Shown: positions 1 to 7,900 of the stretch, piece by piece
Numbering within the stretch: the first letter of the stretch is position 1
Layout of the letters: every line of letters begins with the position of its first letter
Assembly (NCBI GenBank): GCA_937967805.1
Contig: CALBTC010000216.1
Span: forward strand, 1-17,165
Length of the DNA stretch: 17,165 nt
From: an uncultured Anaerolineaceae bacterium
Lineage (GTDB): Bacteria > Chloroflexota > Anaerolineae > Promineifilales > Promineifilaceae
Direction: 5' to 3'
The notes under the pieces: generated by a model
Databases searched by the model: none
Seen by the model: the letters and a program-made list of their open reading frames with translations, nothing else
Told to the model about the DNA's origin: nothing
Program-made: the position numbers and the translations under genes

Positions 1-195
1 GCTGATGAACAGCAAAAAAAGGATGCCAATAATCCACAGGTTGCGGTTGCTGCCGCGCGGACGTTGCGGCTGGCGGGGCATTGTGGGGCGCTGGCCACCG
101 CCTTCACCGCTACCTTCGCCCTTGTTTCCTTCCCAGCCGGCCTCTTCCATCGCTCGGCGGAATACTTCTGGGATGTCCCAGTTATCTCGACTCAT
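1..195 (-). CDS. N-terminal fragment of a membrane protein (possibly UPF0182-like), cut by window edge
   Basis: Reading the minus strand from an ATG at 195 gives 65 open codons with no stop before the window edge. The start is supported by an AAGGACGG-like ribosome binding site a few bases upstream on that strand. The fragment opens with a short acidic/amphipathic stretch (MSRDNWDIPEVFRRAMEEAG). A Gly/Glu-rich then Pro/Arg-rich linker follows, and the last ~16 residues begin a hydrophobic segment (NLWIIGILFLLFIS), probably the first transmembrane helix with an Arg-rich inside flank. This layout resembles the N-termini of UPF0182 (COG1615) large membrane proteins, but the fragment is too short to be certain. 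It is divergent from the PPOX gene, with about 200 bp between the two starts. A plus-strand ORF over the same bases is treated as a shadow. Confidence 0.55.
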   Translation of the reverse strand, partial: MSRDNWDIPEVFRRAMEEAGWEGNKGEGSGEGGGQRPTMPRQPQRPRGSNRNLWIIGILFLLFIS

Positions 196-394
196 TTTTT
201 CCGTCCTTGGTATCTAGTATGCATCTCTTCCCTATTCTCTCACATTTGTGGGGCAATATGATTAGACTGAACTGAGAGCGGCCGTTTCCACCATCGTTCA
301 TTTGCCATATCGCCATGAGTGGGCTATTTACTCGTAAGGTGAGATCGTTATTTTACCAGATGACAGACAAAAAGATTATTATTGGAGGCGAGCA

Positions 395-823
395 ATGGAA
401 GAAATGAGTAAGGTCGAGGCGTACGAATTCCTGGCAACGGGTACGCGCACGGGCAAATTGGCCACGGCAAGGGCAGACGGCCGTCCCCACGTCGCTCCCA
501 TCTGGTTTGTCCTGGACGGCGAGGATTTGATCTTCAATACGTGGCATAAATCGGTGAAGGGAAAAAATTTGGTTAGAGACGGCCGTGTCGCTCTTACCGT
601 TGATGAAGAAACGCCACCCTACGCCTTTGTGCTGGTCGAAGGCACAGTTGAAATCAACGACGACGACCTGGCCGAAAGCAAAAAGTGGGCCACTCGCATC
701 GGCGGGCGCTATATGGGTCAGGATCGGGCCGAGGAGTTCGGCGAGCGCAACGCTGTGCCCGGCGAACTGCTGGTGCGTATCAAGGTAGACAAAATCGTGG
801 CCAAAAAAGAGATGGCCGCTTGA
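395..823 (+). CDS. PPOX-class flavin/F420-dependent split-barrel protein
   Basis: This 142-residue protein matches the pyridoxamine 5'-phosphate oxidase-like (PPOX) split-barrel fold, in particular the small 'probable F420-dependent enzyme' group. The N-terminal motif TGKLATARADGRPHVAPIWFV (residues ~18-38) is the usual strand-turn-strand that opens the barrel. LIFNTWHKSVKGKNLVRDGRVALTV (~50-74) carries the conserved K-x-x-N-L cofactor-phosphate binding segment and strand. Members reduce or bind small substrates with FMN or F420 in the cytoplasm; the substrate here cannot be told. The start is set by a GGAGG at 384-388 with good spacing to the ATG at 395. An in-frame ATG at 404 is a weaker alternative. 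The gene stands alone, with about 170 bp before the next start and no visible operon partner. Confidence 0.85.
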   Translation: MEEMSKVEAYEFLATGTRTGKLATARADGRPHVAPIWFVLDGEDLIFNTWHKSVKGKNLVRDGRVALTVDEETPPYAFVLVEGTVEINDDDLAESKKWATRIGGRYMGQDRAEEFGERNAVPGELLVRIKVDKIVAKKEMAA

Positions 824-918
824 GCAAGAGCAAATCATGACCTTTACGCATGGTCGATTAGCACGAACTTTTCTTGCAGACCAATGGGCCCACATGGAAA
901 TGTGATGCGCTTTTTTCA

Positions 919-947
919 TTGATTGCAGCCAGTGGCTGCGTTACAAT
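919..947 (+). promoter_or_regulatory. Putative sigma70-type promoter with hairpin in the spacer
   Basis: TTGATT (919-924) and TACAAT (942-947) are separated by 17 bp, matching 4/6 and 5/6 of the vegetative -35 and -10 hexamers. The spacer holds a 6-bp inverted repeat with a 3-nt centre (GCAGCC at 925-930, GGCTGC at 934-939), which could be an operator. It would drive the zinc-ribbon gene starting at 993. This is by eye only. Confidence 0.35.
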
Positions 948-992
948 CTTGCCAAAATTTGTGACGAGACGACACAGTTGACGGAGCATGTG

Positions 993-2084
993 ATGGCTAA
1001 AAAAACTGTTGGCTATGTGCATTTAGAATGGGAGTGTCCGGCCTGTGGCACCCGCAACAGGGGAACGGACAAAATTTGCCGCAGCTGCGGCGCAGCCCAG
1101 CCGGAAGACGTTGAATTTGAACAGGTGGCCCAGGAAACCCTCATCGAGGATGAGAACCTGATTGCCCAGGCCAAAGCCGGTGCCGATGTTCACTGCCCCT
1201 TCTGTGGTACGCGCAACGCGATAACGGCCGACCAGTGCAGCCAATGCCTGGCCGACCTCACCGAGGCCAAAGCCCGCGAATCCGGCAAAGTGTTGGGCGC
1301 ACACCGGGATAAAGCGGTGCCGGACGTGGCCTGTACCTACTGCGGCTCCATGAATCCGGGGACGGCGCTGCACTGCACCCACTGCGGCGCAGCCTTGCCT
1401 AAACCAGAACGTGCCGAACCTGCTACCGCAAAACCAAAAGTAAAACGGGCCGCCGGCATGTCTAAAACGGCGCGCTACGTGCTGTTTGGGATTTTGGGGC
1501 TGGTGGTCATTGCCTGTATTGCCCTGGTCGTACTGTCTAGCCAAACCGAAGAGGTGGTGGGTGAAGTGCAGGGTGTCTCCTGGGAATATGCCGTCCAGAT
1601 CGAGGCGTTGACGCCGGTGGAGGACCAGGATTGGCGCGATGAGGTGCCGGACGAAGCCGAGATTGTGTCTTGCCAGCAGGAGATTCGCCGCACCCAGCCT
1701 GAACCCGCGCCAAACGCGGTAGAAGTGTGTGGCACACCGTACACGGTGGATACGGGCACTGGCGTAGGCGAAGTGGTGCAGGATTGCGAATACCAAATCT
1801 ATGATGATTTGTGTACCTACACCACGTTAGAATGGGGGGAATTTGATCTGGTCTCGTTGACGGGAGATGATTTTGCGCCAGAGTGGCCGGATCCGATATT
1901 GGCCCAAGATCAGCGGTTGGGAGAGAGCACCGAGACGTACGAGGTGTATTTTAATGCCGACGGCGAGACTTATACCTACCGCCCCGATGATTTTGCTGAA
2001 TACACTCAGTTTGAAGAGGGCAGCCGCTGGATACTAGAGGTCAACACCTTCAACAACGTGCGCTCCGTTACACCGGATCGTTAG
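993..2084 (+). CDS. Triple zinc-ribbon, single-pass membrane protein
   Basis: The protein has 363 residues from the ATG at 993. That start is preferred over a TTG at 978 because GGAG (983-986) lies 6 nt upstream. Three zinc ribbons of identical spacing (C-x2-C-x10-C-x2-C) lie at about residues 15-32, 68-85 and 114-131. Each has Asn four residues after the second Cys; the first also has W-x before the first Cys, which fits the RanBP2 finger consensus as well as ordinary bacterial zinc-ribbon families. A Lys/Pro-rich linker and one transmembrane helix (YVLFGILGLVVIACIALVVL, ~162-181) follow. A ~180-residue C-terminal domain, probably outside, has four Cys and the stretch EVCGTPYTVDTGTGVGEVVQ. 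Proteins of this plan are familiar as uncharacterised zinc-ribbon proteins in Chloroflexota. No enzymatic motif is visible. A scaffold or sensor role is only a guess. Confidence 0.85.
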   Translation: MAKKTVGYVHLEWECPACGTRNRGTDKICRSCGAAQPEDVEFEQVAQETLIEDENLIAQAKAGADVHCPFCGTRNAITADQCSQCLADLTEAKARESGKVLGAHRDKAVPDVACTYCGSMNPGTALHCTHCGAALPKPERAEPATAKPKVKRAAGMSKTARYVLFGILGLVVIACIALVVLSSQTEEVVGEVQGVSWEYAVQIEALTPVEDQDWRDEVPDEAEIVSCQQEIRRTQPEPAPNAVEVCGTPYTVDTGTGVGEVVQDCEYQIYDDLCTYTTLEWGEFDLVSLTGDDFAPEWPDPILAQDQRLGESTETYEVYFNADGETYTYRPDDFAEYTQFEEGSRWILEVNTFNNVRSVTPDR

Positions 2085-2164
2085 ACGATTTGGCGCTACA
2101 GGTCGAGTTGGGCAACTTACCTCAATACGATTTGAATTCCATTCGCTGCCGGGCTGTAATTCGG

Positions 2165-2170
2165 TAAAAT
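2165..2170 (+). promoter_or_regulatory. Candidate -10 box just upstream of pyrF (leaderless transcript?)
   Basis: TAAAAT matches the -10 consensus at 5/6 and ends 7 nt before the pyrF ATG. Transcription from it would begin at or next to the start codon. No Shine-Dalgarno sequence is visible and no good -35 lies 17 bp upstream. These facts together hint at leaderless expression but do not prove it. Confidence 0.25.
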
Positions 2171-2177
2171 ATGGGGC

Positions 2178-2987
2178 ATGAGCTACCTGGAAAAATTAAG
2201 AGCTATTCAAGACAAAAACAATTCCTGGCTATGCGTTGGCCTGGACCCAATCCCTGAAAGGCTGCGGGTTGATTTTCGTAAGTGGGATGAACCCATTTTG
2301 CCTTACAATCGGGCCATTATCGACGCTACGGCCGATCTCGTTTGTGCCTACAAGCCGAATCTGGGATTTTATTTGCAGTGGGGAGCAGCCGGCGTCATCG
2401 CTCTGGAGCGCACCATCGCCTACATTCCGCGCCACATTCCCATCGTGCTGGACTGCAAGACGGGGGACATTGGCCATACGCAGGCGGCCTGGGGTAATGG
2501 ACTGTTCGATGAATGGCAGGTTGATGCCGTCACCGTGAATCCATTTGTGGGGGCTGATGCCGTGTTGCCCATGATTGCCATGCGCCCTGACAAGGCTGTT
2601 TACATTTTGGCACGCACCTCAAACAAAAGCGCCGTTCATTTTCAGGGGGAACTGCGGCAGGAGCATGGGCTTTCGGCGGAGGTGCTGCGCCAGAGCCAGA
2701 GCTGGGAAACCGCTGGCCATAAAGGGTACGTAATCGGCGCTACTTACCCGGAGGAGCTGGCCGTGGCCCGCCGTCTGGCCCCGAAAGCCAACTTCCTCAT
2801 TCCGGGCATTGGGGCGCAGGGGGGTGATTTGGAAGCGGCCGTTCAACATGGCCCTGACACGGTAACCGGTCCGCTCATCAGCGCCAGCCGCAGCATACTT
2901 TATGCCTCAGGCGGCGAAGATTTTGCCGAGGCGGCGCGGGCAGCGGCGCTGGCGCTGCGCAACCAGATTAATGCGTTGCGCTCCTGA
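2178..2987 (+). CDS. pyrF: Orotidine-5'-phosphate decarboxylase, type 2 subfamily
   Basis: PyrF decarboxylates orotidine 5'-monophosphate to UMP, the last step of de novo pyrimidine synthesis, in the cytoplasm. The 269-residue product has the length of the type 2 subfamily. GLDP at residues 21-24 and AYKPN at 57-61 form the early substrate-binding strands. LDCKTGDIGHT at 91-101 supplies the Asp-Lys-x-x-Asp catalytic cluster (D92, K94, D97). PGIGAQGGD at 209-217 and SRSI at 237-240 form the phosphate-binding end of the TIM barrel. No key residue is missing. The ATG at 2178 has no convincing ribosome binding site, but a TAAAAT box ends 7 nt upstream. No other pyr gene is in the window. A strong inverted repeat starts 5 bp after the stop and may end the transcript. 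Confidence 0.95.
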   Translation: MSYLEKLRAIQDKNNSWLCVGLDPIPERLRVDFRKWDEPILPYNRAIIDATADLVCAYKPNLGFYLQWGAAGVIALERTIAYIPRHIPIVLDCKTGDIGHTQAAWGNGLFDEWQVDAVTVNPFVGADAVLPMIAMRPDKAVYILARTSNKSAVHFQGELRQEHGLSAEVLRQSQSWETAGHKGYVIGATYPEELAVARRLAPKANFLIPGIGAQGGDLEAAVQHGPDTVTGPLISASRSILYASGGEDFAEAARAAALALRNQINALRS

Positions 2988-2991
2988 AGCT

Positions 2992-3048
2992 ATTTCCCCG
3001 GAAACTGCTTTATAGAGCGTTTGTTTTATGAATAGTTTCCGGGGAAAT
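2992..3048 (+). terminator. Perfect 15-bp inverted repeat after pyrF, probable terminator or palindromic element
   Basis: ATTTCCCCGGAAACT (2992-3006) pairs perfectly with AGTTTCCGGGGAAAT (3034-3048) across a 27-nt loop. It begins 5 bp after the pyrF stop, which fits transcription termination. There is no long T-run after the stem, so it is not a textbook intrinsic terminator. A further partial copy of one arm, TTTTCCCCGG, lies at 3068-3077, which suggests a repeat element instead of, or as well as, a terminator. Confidence 0.5.
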
Positions 3049-3103
3049 TTATGGATAGAAACGGCCGTTTTCCCCGGTTACTCGTAAGTGTGCTAGTAAG
3101 ATA

Positions 3104-3132
3104 CCCTCAGTAAACTACCCCCAGTAAAGTAC
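3104..3132. repeat. 14-nt imperfect tandem repeat upstream of the lyase
   Basis: CCCTCAGTAAACTAC (3104-3118) is followed directly, sharing one base, by CCCCCAGTAAAGTAC (3118-3132). The two copies differ at two positions. They lie about 200 bp upstream of the lyase start. They could be paired protein-binding sites for the gene cluster downstream, but no known operator is recognised. Confidence 0.4.
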
Positions 3133-3335
3133 TCAAGATAAATGATGTCTTCATGATCCAAGGGGCACAGGTTCCATTCACCCAAAAAGTTAGACAATAC
3201 CACCCACTAAACCTATTTGTCATTTTGTTGTTCAACAATCTGCTGGAAGCCGCTTATGAAAATGGATTCAACTTGTCTACTGCCAGACATAGTTAAGCAG
3301 AATATTTCTAATAACTCGATTTTGAGGAAGGATTC

Positions 3336-4865
3336 ATGACTCACAATTCCAAGACCCATCAAGTGACACTCGATTTTTATACCCTGAACAATTTACGGAA
3401 AATTGTAAAAACTATACCAAAGTTAGAACTTCACCCCGATGTTGCCGTAAAAATAGAAGCAGGAGCCCGGTTTGTGCTGGAAAAAGCGGCCGAAGATCGC
3501 TACATCTATGGTACCAACACCGGTTTTGGTTCTCTGTGCGAAACCCGTGTGGAGAATGAGGAAATGGAGATGCTCCAGTTCAATCATGTGGTCTCCCATG
3601 CCGTAGGTGTCGGTGAAATTGTGCCGGAAAAGCTTTCCCGGTTGATGCTCTTTGTGAAACTTCTTACATTCCGCACCGGGCACACGGGTATTTCTATGGC
3701 CCCTGTTCAGCGCCTGATCGATATGTGGAACAACGACATCATCCCCGCCATTCCCAAGAAAGGAACGGTAGGCGCCAGCGGTGATTTGGCCCCATTGGCC
3801 CATATGGCTCTGCCACTGTTGGGACTGGGCAAGGTGCATTACAAAGGGAAAGTAGTTGAATCGGCCGGGGTTTTGCAAGAGATGGGCTGGGAGCCGCTGC
3901 GCCTCAAGCCAAAAGAGGGGCTGGCGCTCACCAATGGCGTACAGTACATCAATGCCCGTGGTGCCCTGGCGCTGATGCGTATTGAAGAAATGGTGAAGAC
4001 GGCCGATCTCTTTGCCGCCATGAGTTCCCAGGCATTCAGTACCTCAGAAACGTTTTACCAGGCCCCCTATCACGAAACAACCTACCACCCCGAGCGTAAA
4101 ACCGTTGCGGCCAACTTCCGCAAAGTTCTAGAGGGCAGTAACCATTACCAACTGCCCACCTGTAATAAATCCAAGCAAGATCCGTATTCCTTCCGCTGTA
4201 TTCCCCAGGTGCATGGCGCCATTCGCCAGGCAGTGAAATTTGCCATCGACATCATCGAAAAAGAGTGCAACGGCGTCTCCGATAATCCGCTCTTTTTCCC
4301 GGAAAGCAACCAGATTTTGTTTGGCGGCAACCTGCATGGAGAATCCACGGCGCTGGCGCTCGATTTTGTGGCCATGGCCACCAGCGAGATGGCTTACATC
4401 TCTGAGCGGCGCACCTACCAGCTTTTGTCCGGGATGCGCGGTTTGCCCGACTTCCTGGTGAACCAGCCTGGCCTGAACTCTGGCTTCATGATTGTGCAGT
4501 ACACGGCCGCAGCCCTGATGAACGAGAACAAAGTGCTGTGTACGCCGGCCAGCATAGACACCATTCCCACCTGCCAACTGCAAGAAGATCACGTCAGCAT
4601 GGGCGGCACTTCTTCCTATAAGCTGGAAACGATTGTGGACAATGCCGAATACATTCTGGGCATTGAGCTGTTGACGGCCGTACAAGCCATCGATTTTAAT
4701 GAACCACTTAAACTTTCCCCAATGACCCAGCAACTATATGACGAATTCCGCCAGCATTTCACCTTTATGGAGCGGGACCGGGTGATGAGCGACGATATGG
4801 AGCGCGCCCGCGTTTACTGCGCCGAAAATCGCGCCAAATGGATTGAACAGTTCGGTTTGGCATAA
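3336..4865 (+). CDS. MIO-type aromatic amino acid ammonia-lyase, histidine ammonia-lyase-like
   Basis: This 509-residue protein belongs to the HAL/PAL/TAL family, which eliminates ammonia from His, Phe or Tyr using a 4-methylideneimidazole-5-one group made from Ala-Ser-Gly. That triad is A147-S148-G149 in GTVGASGDLAPLAHMAL. The catalytic Tyr is Y58 in YGTNTGFG, and N200, QDPYSFRC (281-288) and GGNLHGE (330-336) complete the site. Selectivity points to histidine: S87-H88 (VVSHAVGVG) matches the imidazole-side His of HutH, and E417 in QEDHVSM matches its substrate-binding Glu. Some bacterial tyrosine lyases also have SH at the first site, so this is not decisive. The ribosome binding site AGGAAGG (3325-3331) sets the start. 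No hutU or hutI is nearby, and an NRPS gene starts 78 bp downstream on the same strand, so a biosynthetic role is plausible. A 2,3-aminomutase of the same fold is the main alternative. Confidence 0.88.
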   Translation: MTHNSKTHQVTLDFYTLNNLRKIVKTIPKLELHPDVAVKIEAGARFVLEKAAEDRYIYGTNTGFGSLCETRVENEEMEMLQFNHVVSHAVGVGEIVPEKLSRLMLFVKLLTFRTGHTGISMAPVQRLIDMWNNDIIPAIPKKGTVGASGDLAPLAHMALPLLGLGKVHYKGKVVESAGVLQEMGWEPLRLKPKEGLALTNGVQYINARGALALMRIEEMVKTADLFAAMSSQAFSTSETFYQAPYHETTYHPERKTVAANFRKVLEGSNHYQLPTCNKSKQDPYSFRCIPQVHGAIRQAVKFAIDIIEKECNGVSDNPLFFPESNQILFGGNLHGESTALALDFVAMATSEMAYISERRTYQLLSGMRGLPDFLVNQPGLNSGFMIVQYTAAALMNENKVLCTPASIDTIPTCQLQEDHVSMGGTSSYKLETIVDNAEYILGIELLTAVQAIDFNEPLKLSPMTQQLYDEFRQHFTFMERDRVMSDDMERARVYCAENRAKWIEQFGLA

Positions 4866-4893
4866 GCCTTAATGATGATTTAAAGATTGCCTA

Positions 4894-4918
4894 CCGAAGA
4901 TTGGTGAAAAACCTTCGG
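4894..4918 (+). promoter_or_regulatory. Weak hairpin between lyase and NRPS-A
   Basis: CCGAAG (4894-4899) can pair with CTTCGG (4913-4918) around a 13-nt loop, and a short T-run (TTTT) follows a few bases later. It could be a weak terminator or attenuator that lowers NRPS transcription, or simply another small palindromic repeat. No Shine-Dalgarno sequence is visible next to the NRPS-A ATG at 4944. Confidence 0.3.
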
Positions 4919-4943
4919 GAGTTTTCGGGTCTCAACAATTCAT

Positions 4944-7900
4944 ATGAGTTATCAACAAGAAACGGCCGTGTCCGCCACCAACAACATGAAGCAACGCACG
5001 CTGCAACTGCCAACCACAAACAGCCTGGCGCTGTTTGTGTTGCTGCTGCATCGCTACAGCGGTGAAGATCAGGTGACCGTCTGGCTTGATGGGCAGCCGG
5101 TAACCCTTACGGTTGATGGCACCGCGCCGTTTGCCGCTTTGGTCGAGCAGGTTGGGCAGGAGACGGCCGTTCTGGAAATACGCGATCCACAAAGCCTGCC
5201 GGTTCTGGCGCAAAACCTCAACCAACGGCTGCCTGCCGCCAGCGATCAACTCATTCTGGCCTTCACACCCGAAACGGGCGAGTTGGCCTACGATGCCCAA
5301 CTATTTGACGAGGCCACAATTGATCGATTAATTGGCCACTTGCACACGTTGCAGCAGGCAGTTGAGACAGAACCAGAAACGGCCGTTGCCCACCTTCCCC
5401 TTCTCACCGAATCAGAAAAACAGCAGCTGCTCAACGACTGGAACGACACGAAGCAGTACAACTTTCCCGGCCTGCACCAAATGTTTGAGCAAGTTGTTGT
5501 CGATGCACCAGACAGCCTGGCGATCACATTTGAAGATCGAGAAATTAGCTACGGGGAACTAAACGGCCGTGCCAACCAAATCGCCCACGCACTGATCAAA
5601 ATGGGCGTACGGCCGCAGGATAGTATCGCCATCATGCTGGAAAACGGCCCGCAGCAGGTAGAAGCGCTGTTTGGCGTGCTCAAAGCGGGCGGCGTCTTTG
5701 TTTGCCTCGATCCCCATTACCCCACCCACCGCCTGCAAGCCATCCTGGAGGAAGCCCAACCGGCACGGTTCATTCTTGAATCAAGCTGTCTTGAACGTCA
5801 CACGGACCTCCTGTCCAACTTGCCTGATGGCTGCGACGTCCTGGCAATTGACGGCTTTGAAGAACTTTACAGCGGAGAGCACAGAGAAAAAACAGAAACA
5901 TCTCTGCGTCCTCCGCGCTCTCCGCGGTTAAAAAAATTTGAAGGTACGGTATTTGGTTCGGAATTCATCGAAGCGTGTGCCAAGACGAACCCGGATTTGC
6001 CGCTGAAGCCAACCGATCCGGCTTACATCGTTTACACGTCTGGCTCCACCGGCAAGCCGAAGGGCATTTTGCAAACGCACCTCAGCTTCTGCCAATTTAT
6101 CGACTGGCAGAGCCGCTACTTTGGCATTGTCGCCCCGCAGCGCTTTGCTCAGTGGGCTTCCATTGCCTACGATGCTTCCTATTGTGAGATTTTTGGAACG
6201 CTTTGCTTTGGTGCTACCTTGTGCATGGCCCCGGCGATGACCCGCTTCAATCCCCAGGCGCTCATCGAGTGGGTGCGGCAGGCCGAAATTACGATTCTGC
6301 AAATTGTGCCCAGCTTCTGCCGCCAAATGCTGCAAATTTTAGAAAACGAACCGAGCTACAACGGGGCGCATCCGCTGCCCACTGTCGAAATGCTGCTTCT
6401 CGCGGGCGAAATTCTGCCGGTCGATCTGGCTCACGCCTGGCTGAATCACTTCCCCAACCCGGCCAAATTGTACAATCTGTACGGCCCTTCGGAATCTGTA
6501 TTGGCGACCTACCACGCCATTCCCAGCGTAGAACCAGATCAACGAGCCATTTCCGTCGGACGGGCAATTGACGGCCGTCAACTCCTCATCCTCGACAAAA
6601 ACCAGCAGCCGTGCCCGATTGGGGTGCGCGGCGAGCTGTACATTCGCAGCCCGTACCTCACCGAAGGGTACATCGAGCGGCCGGAAGAGATGGCGGCCAA
6701 GTTCATCCAAAACCCGCTGCACAACGATTTTCCTGACCGCGTTTATCGCACCGGCGATATGGGACGCTGGCTGGCTGATGGCACGATTGAGTTTTACGGC
6801 CGTATCGACAACCTGGTCAAGCTGCGCGGCATGAGGGTGGAGCTGGGTGACATCGAAACCGCCCTGCGCGGGCACGAAGCGGTGCGCAACTGCGCCGTCG
6901 TTGTGCGCACCGTCACCCGCGACAAGAGCCGCCTCATCGTCAAGGACCGTGAGACGCGCAGCAAAAGCACCGCCAGTGAACAGCAAATTTTGATGGCTTA
7001 CTACACCGCGGAACGGCCGCTTTCCGGCTACGAACTACGCTCATTTTTAGAAGACCTTTTGCCGCCGCACATGATTCCGCAGCAGTTTGTGCAGCTGGAC
7101 GAGCTGCCCACCAACGCCAACCATAAGCTCGATTTGCGCGCCCTGCCGGAGCCGCACAACCTGCGCCCCGATTTGCGCCGGCCTTATATCCCGCCGCGCA
7201 ATGAGCTGGAAGAAACGATTGCCGGCATCTGGCAAGACGTTTTGGGCATCAACCAGGTAGGTGTAGAAGATGGCTTTTTTGAGCTGGGCGGTGATTCGCT
7301 GCTGGCGATGCAGGTGCTCAACCGCACCCGTGAAACTACCCAGGCCAAACTTTCCTTCCGCCATCTGTTTGAAAAGCAGACGGTGGCCAAACTGGCGGAA
7401 CTGGTTGCCGATCCTGCCAGCCAGAACGGTGATGCCCCTGCCGAACAGCTTGTCCAAAATGAACTGCGTGACCATTACCCACTCTCTGTGGCCCAGCAGG
7501 GCATCTGGTTTTTGTGGAAGCTGGAGCCAGACAGCCCGTACTACACTGCCCAGGGCGTGATTCACCTGCGCGGTGCGGTGGACGTGGCCATCTTGGAGCG
7601 GGCCTGGCAGGCGCTGATTGACCGGCATGTGATTTTGCGGGCGAAATTTGGCGTGGATGAAAACGGCCGTCCTACCCAAACTTTCCCCCAGCGGCAAGAC
7701 ACATTACAGGTTTTCGATCTCGCCCACCTGAACGCCGAGCAGCGCGAAGCCAAACTCAAAGCATTCATGTATGAAAAAGGGCAGCAGCCGCTCAATCTGG
7801 AAAAACATAATTTACTGCAAGCCAGCCTGTTCAAACTGGCCGATGGCAGCTACGACCTGCCCATCACCTTCCACGAAATCACGCTTGATTTGTGGGGCTG

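Larger units (their letters stand above)
2988..3335. other. Gene-free stretch between pyrF and the lyase
   Basis: No coding frame is convincing in these ~350 bp, which are AT-richer than the genes around them. It holds a perfect inverted repeat (2992-3048), one ACGGCCGT palindrome (3061-3068), an 11-mer TTACTCGTAAG (3078-3088) also found at 328-338, and a 14-nt imperfect tandem repeat (3104-3132). Its last bases carry a clear ribosome binding site for the next gene, AGGAAGG at 3325-3331. The ~200 bp between the tandem repeat and that site show nothing recognisable. Confidence 0.7.

Noticed and set aside
5..275. Three overlapping short plus-strand open frames at the left edge
   Set aside because: The opposite strand has a better start, a ribosome binding site and a membrane-protein-like N-terminus. 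The plus products look like shadow translations.
353..919. 188-codon minus-strand open frame over the PPOX gene
   Set aside because: The plus frame has a GGAGG site and a recognisable split-barrel protein. The minus product has no motif.
1023..1796. 257-codon minus-strand open frame over the zinc-ribbon gene
   Set aside because: The plus frame has three matching zinc ribbons and a membrane helix. The minus product is low-complexity shadow.
3336..4865. Lyase considered as the first gene of a histidine-degradation (hut) operon
   Set aside because: No urocanase, imidazolonepropionase or formimino-hydrolase gene follows. The next genes are NRPSs.
4894..4930. Hairpin before NRPS-A considered as a strong intrinsic terminator
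   Set aside because: The stem is only 6 bp with a 13-nt loop, and the T-run is short and displaced, so only a weak regulatory call is made.
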